Position numbers and translations under genes: made by a program. This document shows, in pieces, positions 1-6,752 of a stretch of 15,203 nt of DNA. Below the pieces are notes generated by a model that had not been told where the DNA came from, did not search any database, and saw only the letters and a program-made list of their open reading frames with translations. Within the stretch, counting starts at the first letter, position 1; each line of letters starts with the position of its first letter. This DNA is from a bacterium (GTDB lineage: Bacteria; Cyanobacteriota; Vampirovibrionia; Gastranaerophilales; Gastranaerophilaceae), in assembly GCA_017541565.1 (NCBI GenBank), contig JAFXYU010000059.1, forward strand, positions 1 through 15,203, written 5' to 3'.

Positions 1-433
1 GTATAACCTCTTTTGCACCATCTGCAACCATAAATACACCTCCGCCCTTTTCAAAAATATAGTTGGGAGTTTTTGCCTTGTAACCGCGAACATGTCTGTG
101 TACATACTTTGTAAATTCTTTTTTACCAAAATCTTTTCTCTTGTTGACATCCCTATCGCCAATGACAACATAGAACGGCTTTTTCAATTTCTTTGCTTCC
201 GAAATAAATCCTTTCATATTTTTCTGAGTCGGGCGCGCAATGTTGTCACCCGTGAACACTATAAATTCAACGTCTTTTTGCTTATTTACTTCGGAAATTG
301 CCGTTTTCAGTTTCTCATTATTTGCTGATGCATCATACTTGACATCCGTTATTTGTACAAACCTCAAATCCTTTGCCAATACTGAAGGAATAAACAACAT
401 CAGCGCCAAAAACAAACCAAATAATTTTTTCAT
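1..433 (-). CDS. Exported metallophosphoesterase-like protein with degenerate metal-binding motifs (C-terminus off the window)
   Basis: Reading leftward from the ATG at 433 gives 144 codons with no stop before the window edge, so the C-terminus is missing. The start is backed by GGAG at 440-443, six bases upstream. Residues 1-20 form a signal peptide (two Lys, a hydrophobic core, then S-V-L-A), so the product is probably exported. The body follows the calcineurin-like phosphoesterase plan: beta strand plus FVQITD (25-30), then FIVFTGDN (57-64), then FYVVIGD (87-93). The metal ligands are altered, however. The usual D-x-H is D30-V-K32, the second motif is GDN without the later Asp (R67 follows), and the usual GNHD is GDRD (92-95). 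The fold assignment is fairly secure. Activity is doubtful, and it could be a divergent or inactive member. Confidence 0.75.
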   Translation of the reverse strand, partial: MKKLFGLFLALMLFIPSVLAKDLRFVQITDVKYDASANNEKLKTAISEVNKQKDVEFIVFTGDNIARPTQKNMKGFISEAKKLKKPFYVVIGDRDVNKRKDFGKKEFTKYVHRHVRGYKAKTPNYIFEKGGGVFMVADGAKEVI

Positions 434-472
434 AATATACTCCGATAAGTTTTCAACTAATTCAACAGAATG

Positions 473-481
473 ATTTTACCA
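473..481 (-). promoter_or_regulatory. Candidate extended -10 promoter for the metallophosphoesterase-like gene
   Basis: Read on the minus strand the bases are TGGTAAAAT: an extended -10 (TG, one base, then TAAAAT at 478-473). This would start transcription near 466 and give a leader of about 33 bases before the ATG at 433. No good -35 is visible at the usual distance. The call rests on sequence match only. Confidence 0.35.
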
Positions 482-490
482 CGAAAACAG

Positions 491-518
491 TTTAAAAAGT
501 TCAAAAAAGAGTTATAAT
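491..518 (+). promoter_or_regulatory. Candidate sigma70-type promoter for the 86-residue protein
   Basis: A perfect TATAAT lies at 513-518, about 33 bases before the ATG at 552. A weak TTTAAA (491-496) sits 16 bases upstream as a possible -35. The promoter faces away from the one proposed for the metallophosphoesterase-like gene, so 434-551 is a divergent regulatory region. Confidence 0.45.
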
Positions 519-551
519 ATACATGCAACGCACAACTAAAGGGCATAAGGC

Positions 552-812
552 ATGTCTTTTAATTTTGGTGATATCAACCCTCCAGGAATGAAAGCCCAGT
601 CCGCATATAAAGACGGAAGCGGTATGGGCGGCGGCGGCATGTACTTTAAACAGAAGGGCAAACGAAAAGAAGAACCGGACGAAGATTTGTTTGAGCACTC
701 CAGTGACAAGAACGAAGATGAGATTGATTTCGGCAATGTTGCCGATGATGAAATTCCCCAAGACAGCATTGTTAACAAATTCGTAAACTGGTTCCGTATT
801 AATAAAGATTAG
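552..812 (+). CDS. Small acidic, Gly-rich hypothetical protein (86 aa)
   Basis: I do not recognise this family. The start at 552 is supported by AAAGGG (538-543), eight bases upstream, and by the TATAAT at 513-518, so it is likely a real gene. The protein has three parts: a polar N-terminus with a Gly-Met-Gly-rich stretch (about residues 23-30), a basic patch (KQKGKRK, 33-39), then a strongly Asp/Glu-rich middle (about 40-68). It ends in a short amphipathic segment with aromatic residues (about 70-86). There is no signal peptide or membrane segment, so it is probably a soluble, largely disordered cytoplasmic protein. A reading frame on the opposite strand (501-778) has no ribosome site and is taken as its shadow. 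Confidence 0.65.
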   Translation: MSFNFGDINPPGMKAQSAYKDGSGMGGGGMYFKQKGKRKEEPDEDLFEHSSDKNEDEIDFGNVADDEIPQDSIVNKFVNWFRINKD

Positions 813-828
813 TCATAAGTCCAAACAG

Positions 829-844
829 AAACGCCCTCGTTTTT
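829..844 (+). terminator. Possible weak terminator after the 86-aa gene
   Basis: AAACG, a CCCT loop and CGTTT form a five-base-pair stem (829-842), followed by further T residues to 844. The stem is short, so this is a weak candidate. Its position, 17 bases past the stop codon and before the next promoter, is appropriate. Confidence 0.3.
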
Positions 845-884
845 ATTGTGCCAAAATTCTTCCTTTTTTATATTCTTTTTTGGC

Positions 885-890
885 TATAAT
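885..890 (+). promoter_or_regulatory. -10 element placed for a leaderless PHP-domain transcript
   Basis: A perfect TATAAT ends at 890. Counting seven positions on puts the expected +1 at 897, the A of the ATG. No Shine-Dalgarno sequence lies between 860 and 896. No convincing -35 is seen; TCCTTT at 861-866 is the nearest in position. This predicts a leaderless mRNA. Confidence 0.5.
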
Positions 891-896
891 GTAGTT

Positions 897-1751
897 ATGG
901 CTAAATTTGATTTACACTTGCATACAAGTAATTCTGACGGAAGCGATACGGCAAAGGAGTTGGTATCCAAAATAATTGAAGAAGGGATTGATATTTTTTC
1001 CGTGACCGATCACGACACAACGGAAGGCGCACTTGAAACAAGCAAAATCGTTCCCAAGGATAAGAAATTTATTTTAGGAGTGGAACTAACCTGCAAAACA
1101 GATGATGTAAAGTGCCACATTCTCGGGTACGGATATAATCCCAATGATGATGGGTTATATAAACTTATCGATAAAGGTAAAATTCTTCGCCGACAAAAAC
1201 TTGAAACAAGAATAGAATATCTCAAAAAAGTTTGGAACATATATTTGACGCAAGAAGAATTGGATTGGCTTTATTCAAGGAACAGCGTAGTAAAAACTCA
1301 TTTTGCAAATATCCTTGTATCCAGAGGACTCGCGGAAGATAATGTTTCTGCGATGGCAAAATATTTGGACGGATGTAAAACGGGGAACACCCGATTTGAC
1401 GGAAGAGAAGCGATTAGCACCCTAAAAAATGCCGGCGCAATTGTTGTTTGGGCACACCCGCTTGGCGGAGAAGGGGAAAAACATGACACGAAAGAAGAGT
1501 TTTTGCCAAAACTTGAAACCATGACGGATGCGGGGATTCAAGGATTGGAATGTTATTATTCCAGATATAATATGGAAGAAATCTCTTTTCTTATTGAATG
1601 CGCAAACAAGTATAATCTTTATATTACGGGCGGTAGTGACTGGCACGGCACAAATAAAACCGTTCCTTTGGGCAGACTTAATTGCAAAAACATATTCATA
1701 GACAGTTCAAAAATCAACCTGCCAATAATTTCTAATCCATTGGCGGAATAA
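897..1751 (+). CDS. PHP-domain phosphoesterase (YciV/TrpH-like)
   Basis: The 284-residue product matches the PHP family of metal-dependent phosphoesterases. It has HLHT followed by SDG near the N-terminus (7-15), TDHD (37-40), GVELTC (the metal-ligand Glu), WAHPLGG, and a C-terminal GSDWHG. These are the His/Asp/Glu ligands of the trinuclear metal site. Close relatives such as E. coli YciV act on 3',5'-nucleotide bisphosphates or trim short 5' RNA ends; the exact substrate here is inferred. I chose the ATG at 897 over one 51 bases earlier because the PHP motif begins directly after it and the upstream residues are low-complexity. There is no ribosome site, and a TATAAT lies six bases before the ATG. 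The 3' end overlaps the convergent glycosyltransferase gene by 20 bases. Confidence 0.92.
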   Translation: MAKFDLHLHTSNSDGSDTAKELVSKIIEEGIDIFSVTDHDTTEGALETSKIVPKDKKFILGVELTCKTDDVKCHILGYGYNPNDDGLYKLIDKGKILRRQKLETRIEYLKKVWNIYLTQEELDWLYSRNSVVKTHFANILVSRGLAEDNVSAMAKYLDGCKTGNTRFDGREAISTLKNAGAIVVWAHPLGGEGEKHDTKEEFLPKLETMTDAGIQGLECYYSRYNMEEISFLIECANKYNLYITGGSDWHGTNKTVPLGRLNCKNIFIDSSKINLPIISNPLAE

Positions 1752-3222
1752 TTGTATAATAGAATTTAAACTTTTTCGTCTTTTTAAATTTGCTCTTTAT
1801 CTTAAATTCATATTTGTAAGGAGTTATCTCATATTTTTCAGGTAAAAGAATAATTAAATCCCTTACATTCCTTGCAACATCCGCCTCTTTACGTCCGATT
1901 ATAATTGCACCTGATTTCAATACATCCTCATGATTAACCCAAGGATTTTTGTACCCGAAGGTTTCCAAAATCACACGCGGATGATTGCTGCCGTAATTCC
2001 TAAACTTAAATGCGTAATTAATGTCACCCCCGACATATTTGAGTTCGGCATTATTCGTTTTTTCCGCCCACATTCTATCAAACTCCGGCAAAATTGTTTG
2101 ATACGGGAATGACATGTGAAGTTTTGCCTGACACTGCAAAAATATTGCCATAGCAATAAGCCAGCCGAACATAAATACATAGGCAAGTTTTAAACAAAAT
2201 TTAAAAGTATTTTTGTTAAATTCAATCGGGAAAAAGTAAAACAGAAGAAGTCCTGCAAAACTTACCATCATTGAACCCCACATACCTTGGATTCTGCTGT
2301 TTGAAATAAGAGCAATTCCGCCCTGCATTAAAATCGGAAGAAGTCCTATTGATAATATGAATATTTTTTCGGATTTTTCACCTTCTGTTTTTAAGAATTT
2401 TATATTTCCAGCCTGCCATGCCAGTAACAAGTACAGGCCGATGCAACTTGCAACCGAAAGCAATTGATCCAAGTAGAATTTTATCGGGAACACAACTCTC
2501 CCGTATTTTATCAGGAACTGCGGAGTATTATTCGCACCGACTTCGGTTCTTTCCGCCATATAAATAAAAGAGAAAAATTCATGTTGAAAAAGCCAAATAA
2601 CATGCGGAAGAATTACCAAAAACCCCGCACCTATTGCAGCATACATTCCTTTTTTCTTAAACTGCTTTCTTTCACAGAGAAGAAGGTGTAAAAAAAGTGC
2701 CAAGTACAAGAATATAACCTGATATTTGGTCAGAACTCCGAACGCAGCCGCTATACCAAAAAGAATCCAGTCTCTTAATTTATCCTCTTTTATTGATTTA
2801 TAGTAATAATACGCAATCATAGGCCATAAAGCCATAGACAAAAAATTGCAATTAAAGTTCTCGTAAAAGGCAACGTATGTAAAATAGTAACAGGAAGAAA
2901 GCACCAAAGTCGAACAAATTGCTTTTTCTTCCGTAAGAAAGAATTTGGCAAGTTTATACAGGAATATAAAACCGACTAAAATACAAATCTGCCCTAGAAG
3001 ATAAATTGCAATATCGCTCTGCCCGAAAAGATTATAAATCCCGCCTGCCAGCCAGCCTGACATTGGCGGATGCTTATTTGTGCCAAAACTTATTAATTCA
3101 CCCCACGAAATCGCCTCTAATGCGTCATTTCCGATGATATTTCTGAACGATTCCAAAAGCGTCCAGAAAAAAGCATTGAGAAACAAAAACAGGTAAAATA
3201 ATTTGCCCTTATTCTCTTCCAT
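1732..3222 (-). CDS. GT39-type membrane glycosyltransferase (ArnT/PMT-like, GT-C fold)
   Basis: The 496-residue product is an integral membrane protein with about ten hydrophobic segments in residues 1-370. It ends in a soluble, Lys-rich C-terminal part (about 375-496). The first extracytoplasmic loop has an acidic motif (GNDALE, about 31-36) followed by KHPPMSGWL (about 50-58), typical of GT39/PMT_2 enzymes that transfer sugars from polyprenyl-phosphate donors to lipids or proteins outside the membrane. The ATG at 3222 follows the tyrS stop by 15 bases, so the two are probably cotranscribed. The ribosome site is weak: GGGGAA lies about a dozen bases upstream, partly within the end of tyrS. 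The 3' end runs 20 bases into the convergent PHP gene. Family is secure from topology and motif; donor and acceptor are unknown. Confidence 0.85.
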   Translation of the reverse strand: MEENKGKLFYLFLFLNAFFWTLLESFRNIIGNDALEAISWGELISFGTNKHPPMSGWLAGGIYNLFGQSDIAIYLLGQICILVGFIFLYKLAKFFLTEEKAICSTLVLSSCYYFTYVAFYENFNCNFLSMALWPMIAYYYYKSIKEDKLRDWILFGIAAAFGVLTKYQVIFLYLALFLHLLLCERKQFKKKGMYAAIGAGFLVILPHVIWLFQHEFFSFIYMAERTEVGANNTPQFLIKYGRVVFPIKFYLDQLLSVASCIGLYLLLAWQAGNIKFLKTEGEKSEKIFILSIGLLPILMQGGIALISNSRIQGMWGSMMVSFAGLLLFYFFPIEFNKNTFKFCLKLAYVFMFGWLIAMAIFLQCQAKLHMSFPYQTILPEFDRMWAEKTNNAELKYVGGDINYAFKFRNYGSNHPRVILETFGYKNPWVNHEDVLKSGAIIIGRKEADVARNVRDLIILLPEKYEITPYKYEFKIKSKFKKTKKFKFYYTIIPPMD

Positions 3223-3237
3223 ATTCTTAAAGTTCCC

Positions 3238-4461
3238 CTAAACCAAAACTGCTTTGTGAAAATGCTTTTTACCTTTGCGAATTTTCAACCCTTCTTGGAG
3301 TTCCGCTTCCGTATACATTTTATCAAGCGCAGTTATAACTTCGTCATTTATGCTTATTCCGCCCTGCTGAATAAGACGCTTTGCTTCACCTTTACTCTGG
3401 GCAAAATTACATTTTACAACAAGGCTTGTTACATTAATTTTTCCGTCAAACAAATCTTCCGACGTAAATTCCGTTGTAGGCATATTTTCGCTGTCACCTG
3501 CTCCGGAAAACAGTGCGTATGCAGCGGCTTTTGCTTTGTCTGCTTCTTCTTTTCCGTGTACAAGTTCCGTCAATTCGTACGCCAAAATTTCTTTCTTTTC
3601 GTTGATTCTGTTGTCTTCCCAATTTTCCATTTCATTGATTTTTTCCATTGGAAGGAAAGTAAGCATTTTTATACATTTCATAACGTCAGCATCATCAACA
3701 TTTCTCCAGTATTGATAAAATTCAAACGGAGATGTTTTTTCAGGGTCTAGCCAAACCGCTCCTTTTGCGGTTTTGCCCATTTTTTTGCCTTCGCTGTTCA
3801 TCAAAAGCGTAATTGTCATAGCATAAGCGTCATCACCGGTCTTCTTTCTGATAAGTTCCGTTCCTGCAAGCATGTTGCTCCACTGGTCATCACCGCCGAA
3901 TTGCATATTACATCCGTAGTTTTGATGCAAATAATAGAAGTCAAATGCCTGCATAATCATGTAGTTAAATTCCAAGAAACTCAAGCCTTTTTCCATTCTC
4001 TGCTTGTAGCATTCCGCGCGCAGCATGTTGTTTACGGAAAAACAAGCACCGACTTCTCTAAGGAGTTCAATATAATTGAGTTTCAAAAGCCAATCCGCAT
4101 TGTTAACCATAATCGCTTTATCTTCGCCAAATTCAATAAATCTTTCCATTTGTTTTTTGAAACAATCACAGTTATGTTGAATGGTCTCGGGTGTCATCAT
4201 AGAACGCATATCGCTTCTGCCCGAAGGGTCTCCGATATAGCCTGTTCCGCCGCCAATCAAAACAACGGGCTTATTACCTGCCATCTGTAATCTTTTCATT
4301 AAGCAAAGTGCCATAAAGTGTCCTACATGCAGAGAATCTGCAGTCGGGTCAAAGCCTATATAAAAACGTGCACCGCCGTTATTGATTAAATCTTTAATTT
4401 CTTTATCATCCGTAACCTGTGCAATCAAACCTCTTGATTGGAGTTCTTCAAAAATTTCCAT
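3238..4461 (-). CDS. tyrS: Tyrosyl-tRNA synthetase
   Basis: This full-length enzyme (407 residues) charges tRNA-Tyr with tyrosine in the cytoplasm. Class I signatures are clear: the tyrosine pocket and HIGH motif read YIGFDP then HVGH (34-48), GGDDQWSN spans 189-196, and the KMSKS loop is KKMGKT (226-231) followed by GAVWLDP. A C-terminal S4-like RNA-binding domain covers about 345-400, with QSKGEAKRLIQQGG at its core. The KMGKT form of the loop and the overall length fit bacterial TyrRS. The start has a strong AAGGAG at 4472-4467, five bases upstream. It probably leads a two-gene transcript with the GT39 gene 15 bases downstream; I see no functional link, so this may simply be cotranscription. 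Confidence 0.97.
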   Translation of the reverse strand: MEIFEELQSRGLIAQVTDDKEIKDLINNGGARFYIGFDPTADSLHVGHFMALCLMKRLQMAGNKPVVLIGGGTGYIGDPSGRSDMRSMMTPETIQHNCDCFKKQMERFIEFGEDKAIMVNNADWLLKLNYIELLREVGACFSVNNMLRAECYKQRMEKGLSFLEFNYMIMQAFDFYYLHQNYGCNMQFGGDDQWSNMLAGTELIRKKTGDDAYAMTITLLMNSEGKKMGKTAKGAVWLDPEKTSPFEFYQYWRNVDDADVMKCIKMLTFLPMEKINEMENWEDNRINEKKEILAYELTELVHGKEEADKAKAAAYALFSGAGDSENMPTTEFTSEDLFDGKINVTSLVVKCNFAQSKGEAKRLIQQGGISINDEVITALDKMYTEAELQEGLKIRKGKKHFHKAVLV

Positions 4462-4494
4462 TACTTCTCCTTATTTGTTTTGTGATTTAACCTA

Positions 4495-4523
4495 ATCCTA
4501 ACATAAACGTATTTTATAGACAA
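4495..4523 (-). promoter_or_regulatory. Candidate promoter of tyrS
   Basis: On the minus strand, TTGTCT (4523-4518) is followed after 17 bases by TAGGAT (4500-4495), preceded by TG one base earlier (extended -10). Transcription would start near 4488, giving a leader of about 27 bases. The -35 shares two bases with the tail of the upstream terminator. No T-box-like leader fits in so short a space. Confidence 0.4.
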
Positions 4524-4561
4524 AAAAGAGGGCGCACCCTGTTGGGTGCGCCCTCTTTTTT
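4522..4561 (-). terminator. Strong intrinsic terminator after the small exported protein gene
   Basis: A perfect inverted repeat has 18-base arms (4522-4539 and 4544-4561) around a four-base loop. The GC-rich core (GAGGGCGCACCC) is flanked by six A on one side and six T on the other. The symmetry means it could end transcription in either direction. On the minus strand it starts six bases beyond the stop of the 4567-4896 gene, which is its likely client, and it insulates tyrS from that gene. Confidence 0.93.
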
Positions 4562-4566
4562 CTTGT

Positions 4567-4896
4567 TTATTTATCCCATTTAAAAAGGTTTTTCCAGAAA
4601 CTTTTTTCGTTTTCAACGTTAGTTTTTACTTCTTTTTTCTTGTTTTCTACGGCTTGCTTGCTTTCTTTTGCAGCCTTTTCGTTTGCTGCTTTTTGTTTTT
4701 GAATTTCTGCTTTCTTAGCCTCACGAGCCTTTTGTTCAGCCGTTATTGAGTTAGAAATTTTGTTTTCGGTCTTCGTAATAGAAGCATTCGTTTTATTAAG
4801 CCAACTTGAAACTTTATTTGTAGAAGTTGCTGCTGTTGCTGTCATTACGGAACCTGTAAATGCAATAACTGCCAAAACTGTTAATAACTTTTTCAT
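4567..4896 (-). CDS. Small exported Lys/Ala/Glu-rich protein, probably helical
   Basis: The 109-residue product begins with a clear signal peptide: MKKLL, then a hydrophobic stretch and a T-A-T-A-A site near residues 20-23. The mature part is polar and rich in Lys, Ala, Glu and Asn. It has heptad-like spacing over about 50-95 that suggests one long helix or coiled coil, and it ends in a short aromatic tail (FWKNLFKWDK). The start is backed by AAAGGAG (4907-4901), a strong ribosome site. A promoter and a strong terminator frame it as a single-gene unit. I do not recognise a family; an envelope-associated or periplasmic structural role is only a guess. Confidence 0.8.
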   Translation of the reverse strand: MKKLLTVLAVIAFTGSVMTATAATSTNKVSSWLNKTNASITKTENKISNSITAEQKAREAKKAEIQKQKAANEKAAKESKQAVENKKKEVKTNVENEKSFWKNLFKWDK

Positions 4897-4924
4897 TTTT
4901 AAACTCCTTTCCTATTTCAAAAAA

Positions 4925-4953
4925 ATTTTAAAATACAATTTTCAAATTTTCAA
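4925..4953 (-). promoter_or_regulatory. Candidate promoter for the small exported protein
   Basis: On the minus strand, TTGAAA (4953-4948) and TAAAAT (4930-4925) are separated by 17 bases, a good sigma70-type match. The start would be near 4918, leaving a short leader holding the AAAGGAG site. Its -35 lies one base from the opposite-facing TATAAT at 4955-4960, so the two promoters should compete for polymerase. Confidence 0.5.
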
Positions 4954-4954
4954 G

Positions 4955-4960
4955 TATAAT
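4955..4960 (+). promoter_or_regulatory. -10 element placed for a leaderless GT26 transcript
   Basis: A perfect TATAAT ends at 4960, which puts the expected +1 at 4967, the A of the ATG. The sequence before the ATG is A/T only and has no Shine-Dalgarno. The geometry is identical to that at 885-897. The -35 is not recognisable. Confidence 0.5.
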
Positions 4961-4966
4961 ATTTTT

Positions 4967-5683
4967 ATGAGTGTCAGATTATTGGGTTTTGATATAGATA
5001 ATTTCAGTTTTGAGGGTGCAATTGAACATGCGATGGAACTTTTAAAAGACAATAAAGTTTCTCAAGTTGTGACAATTAATCCCGAAATGTTCAAACATGC
5101 TGAAAAAAACACAGATTTCAAAAATATTGTAGAAGATGCGGAAATGGTTATTCCTGACGGCATAGGAGTTAAAATTGCTCTGTGGTTGAAAGGTGAAAGC
5201 GCAGAAAGAATTGCGGGAATAGATTTCGCAAGAAGACTTCTTGAAAAATGTGCCGAAGAGAGCCTTCCGGTAGGGATTATAGGTGCAAAAGAAGAAATAA
5301 TATCTCTGGCAACAGAAAATCTGAAAAAAGAGATTGAAAATCTCAATATTGTTTATTGGCACAACGGATATTTTCAGAATGATGACGAAATTTACGAAGG
5401 ACTAAAAGAAAAATCCCCGCGATTAATTCTTGTTGCAATGGGTTCTCCGAGACAGGAAGAATTTATATATCGGGCAAAATCCGTTCTCAACCCTGCGCTT
5501 ATGGTCGGAATAGGCGGCAGTCTTGATGTTTGGTCAGGAGTGACAAAAAGAGCGCCCAAAATTTATCAAAAACTCGGACTCGAGTGGCTTTATAGAACTG
5601 TCAGTCAGCCGGAAAGATTTAAGCGGATTTTTCCGACACTTCCGTTATTTTTATTAAAAGTTATAATGTATAGGGGAAAATAA
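4967..5683 (+). CDS. WecG/TagA/CpsF-family (GT26) glycosyltransferase
   Basis: The 238-residue product carries the full GT26 signature. It has VVTINPEM (34-41), IPDGIGV with the conserved Asp64 proposed as catalytic base in TagA, ERIAGID (80-86), AMGSPRQE (157-164) and GIGGSLDVWSGVTKRAP (181-197), followed by EWLYRTVSQPERFKR near the C-terminus. Relatives add N-acetylmannosamine or its uronic acid to a polyprenyl-diphosphate-linked GlcNAc at the inner face of the membrane, an early step in wall teichoic acid, enterobacterial common antigen or exopolysaccharide. I chose the ATG at 4967 because homology starts there; a longer frame upstream is antisense to the small exported protein gene. There is no ribosome site, and a TATAAT six bases upstream suggests leaderless translation. 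The transketolase gene follows after eight bases. Confidence 0.93.
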   Translation: MSVRLLGFDIDNFSFEGAIEHAMELLKDNKVSQVVTINPEMFKHAEKNTDFKNIVEDAEMVIPDGIGVKIALWLKGESAERIAGIDFARRLLEKCAEESLPVGIIGAKEEIISLATENLKKEIENLNIVYWHNGYFQNDDEIYEGLKEKSPRLILVAMGSPRQEEFIYRAKSVLNPALMVGIGGSLDVWSGVTKRAPKIYQKLGLEWLYRTVSQPERFKRIFPTLPLFLLKVIMYRGK

Positions 5684-5691
5684 AAAAAATT

Positions 5692-6528
5692 ATGTTAAGC
5701 GAATCTGAAATCAAAGAACTCAAAACTTCTGCACTAAGAGTCAGAAGAAATATAGTAAAAATGGTTAATGCGGCAAAATCCGGACACCCCGGCGGCTCGC
5801 TTTCGGGTGCGGATATATTGACGGTTCTTTATAAAAAATGTTTGAATATACCGCCTGAGTGGGACAAATCCGCTGATTTTGACAAACGCGACAGATTTAT
5901 TCTGTCAAAAGGACACGCATCACCGTTGTTGTATGCGGTTCTTGCGGAACACGGAATGATTGATGAAGAAGATTTGATGTCATTCAGAAAGTTTTCATCA
6001 AGATTACAGGGACATCCTGCCAAAGGATATTTGGAAGGAGTTGAAACTTCAACAGGTTCTTTGGGACAGGGGCTTTCTATCGGATGCGGAATTGCCATGG
6101 GATTAAAACTGGACAAAAATTCCGCACAAGTAGTTGTATTTATGGGTGACGGTGAATTGCAAGAGGGTTCTTGTTGGGAAGCATTTATGCAGGGAGCACA
6201 CAGAAACCTTGATAATTTGATTGCAATAATTGACCGCAACAGACTCCAAATTGACGGTGACACGGAAAAAGTTATGGGACTTGATAACCTCGCGGAAAAA
6301 ATTAAAGCGTTCAATTGGGAGGTTCTTGAAATTGACGGACACGATTATAACCAAATATATGAAAGTTTTGAAAAAGCAAAAAAATGCACCAAGCCATGTG
6401 CAATTATTGCAAACACAATCAAAGGAAAAGGCGTTTCGTTTATGGAAAATCAAGCCGGTTGGCACGGAAAAGCACCAAATGACGAAGAACTTGCAATTGC
6501 GCTAAAAGATTTGAGTACGGAGGAATAG
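5692..6528 (+). CDS. Transketolase, N-terminal (thiamine diphosphate-binding) subunit
   Basis: The 278-residue product is the first half of transketolase, which moves two-carbon ketol units between sugar phosphates in the pentose phosphate pathway. Visible motifs are SGHPGGSLSGAD (30-41), SKGHASPLLY (72-81), QGHPAKG (106-112), the thiamine diphosphate motif GDGELQEG (152-159) with its Asn at 183 in IIDRNRLQIDG, and KGKGVSFMEN...WHGK near 244-260. The length fits the split form, in which a separate C-terminal subunit carries the pyrimidine-binding and C-terminal domains. That partner is not in the next 315 bases, where it usually lies. The start follows the GT26 stop by eight bases. A GGGG run at 5673-5676 is rather far upstream, so translation may be coupled. 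Confidence 0.95.
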   Translation: MLSESEIKELKTSALRVRRNIVKMVNAAKSGHPGGSLSGADILTVLYKKCLNIPPEWDKSADFDKRDRFILSKGHASPLLYAVLAEHGMIDEEDLMSFRKFSSRLQGHPAKGYLEGVETSTGSLGQGLSIGCGIAMGLKLDKNSAQVVVFMGDGELQEGSCWEAFMQGAHRNLDNLIAIIDRNRLQIDGDTEKVMGLDNLAEKIKAFNWEVLEIDGHDYNQIYESFEKAKKCTKPCAIIANTIKGKGVSFMENQAGWHGKAPNDEELAIALKDLSTEE

Positions 6529-6530
6529 AC

Positions 6531-6731
6531 ATGACTTGTCCTTTTGCAAAAAACAGAATTTGTGACAAAAATTGTCCTATCTTTATATCACCTGATGATT
6601 TAAACGAATTTGTAACCGCACGTCTTTCCAGTATCGGAGTAATTGACAGACAAAAAGGTGCGTGTTCATTGCGTATGCTGGCTTTGAGTCAAAGCAGAGC
6701 AATTTTTGAAAGCACTAACACCAGAGGATAA
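6531..6731 (+). CDS. Small four-cysteine protein (66 aa), possibly metal-binding
   Basis: The start at 6531 has an excellent GGAGG (6519-6523), seven bases upstream and inside the end of the transketolase gene. The two are only two bases apart, which argues strongly for a real gene in the same operon. Cysteines lie at 3, 11, 15 and 45 (C-P-F, I-C-D, N-C-P, A-C-S), enough to bind zinc or an iron-sulfur cluster. Residues 20-40 look helical (DDLNEFVTARL) and are followed by a basic stretch. I do not recognise the family, and the metal-binding idea is inference from cysteine spacing alone. Confidence 0.72.
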   Translation: MTCPFAKNRICDKNCPIFISPDDLNEFVTARLSSIGVIDRQKGACSLRMLALSQSRAIFESTNTRG

Positions 6732-6752
6732 AAAATCATTAAGATTTATACA

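Noticed and set aside
846..896. Upstream start for the PHP protein
   Set aside because: The extra 17 residues are Phe-rich low complexity, there is no ribosome site, and the PHP motif directly follows the ATG at 897.
3256..4290. Plus-strand frames of 129 and 164 codons
   Set aside because: They are antisense to tyrS, which has every catalytic motif in place.
4760..4966. N-terminal extension of the GT26 glycosyltransferase in the same frame
   Set aside because: It is antisense to the small exported protein gene, which has a signal peptide, ribosome site and terminator, and GT26 homology begins only at the ATG at 4967.
5829..6505. Frames on both strands within the transketolase gene
   Set aside because: They overlap conserved thiamine diphosphate motifs in the true frame and have no supporting signals.
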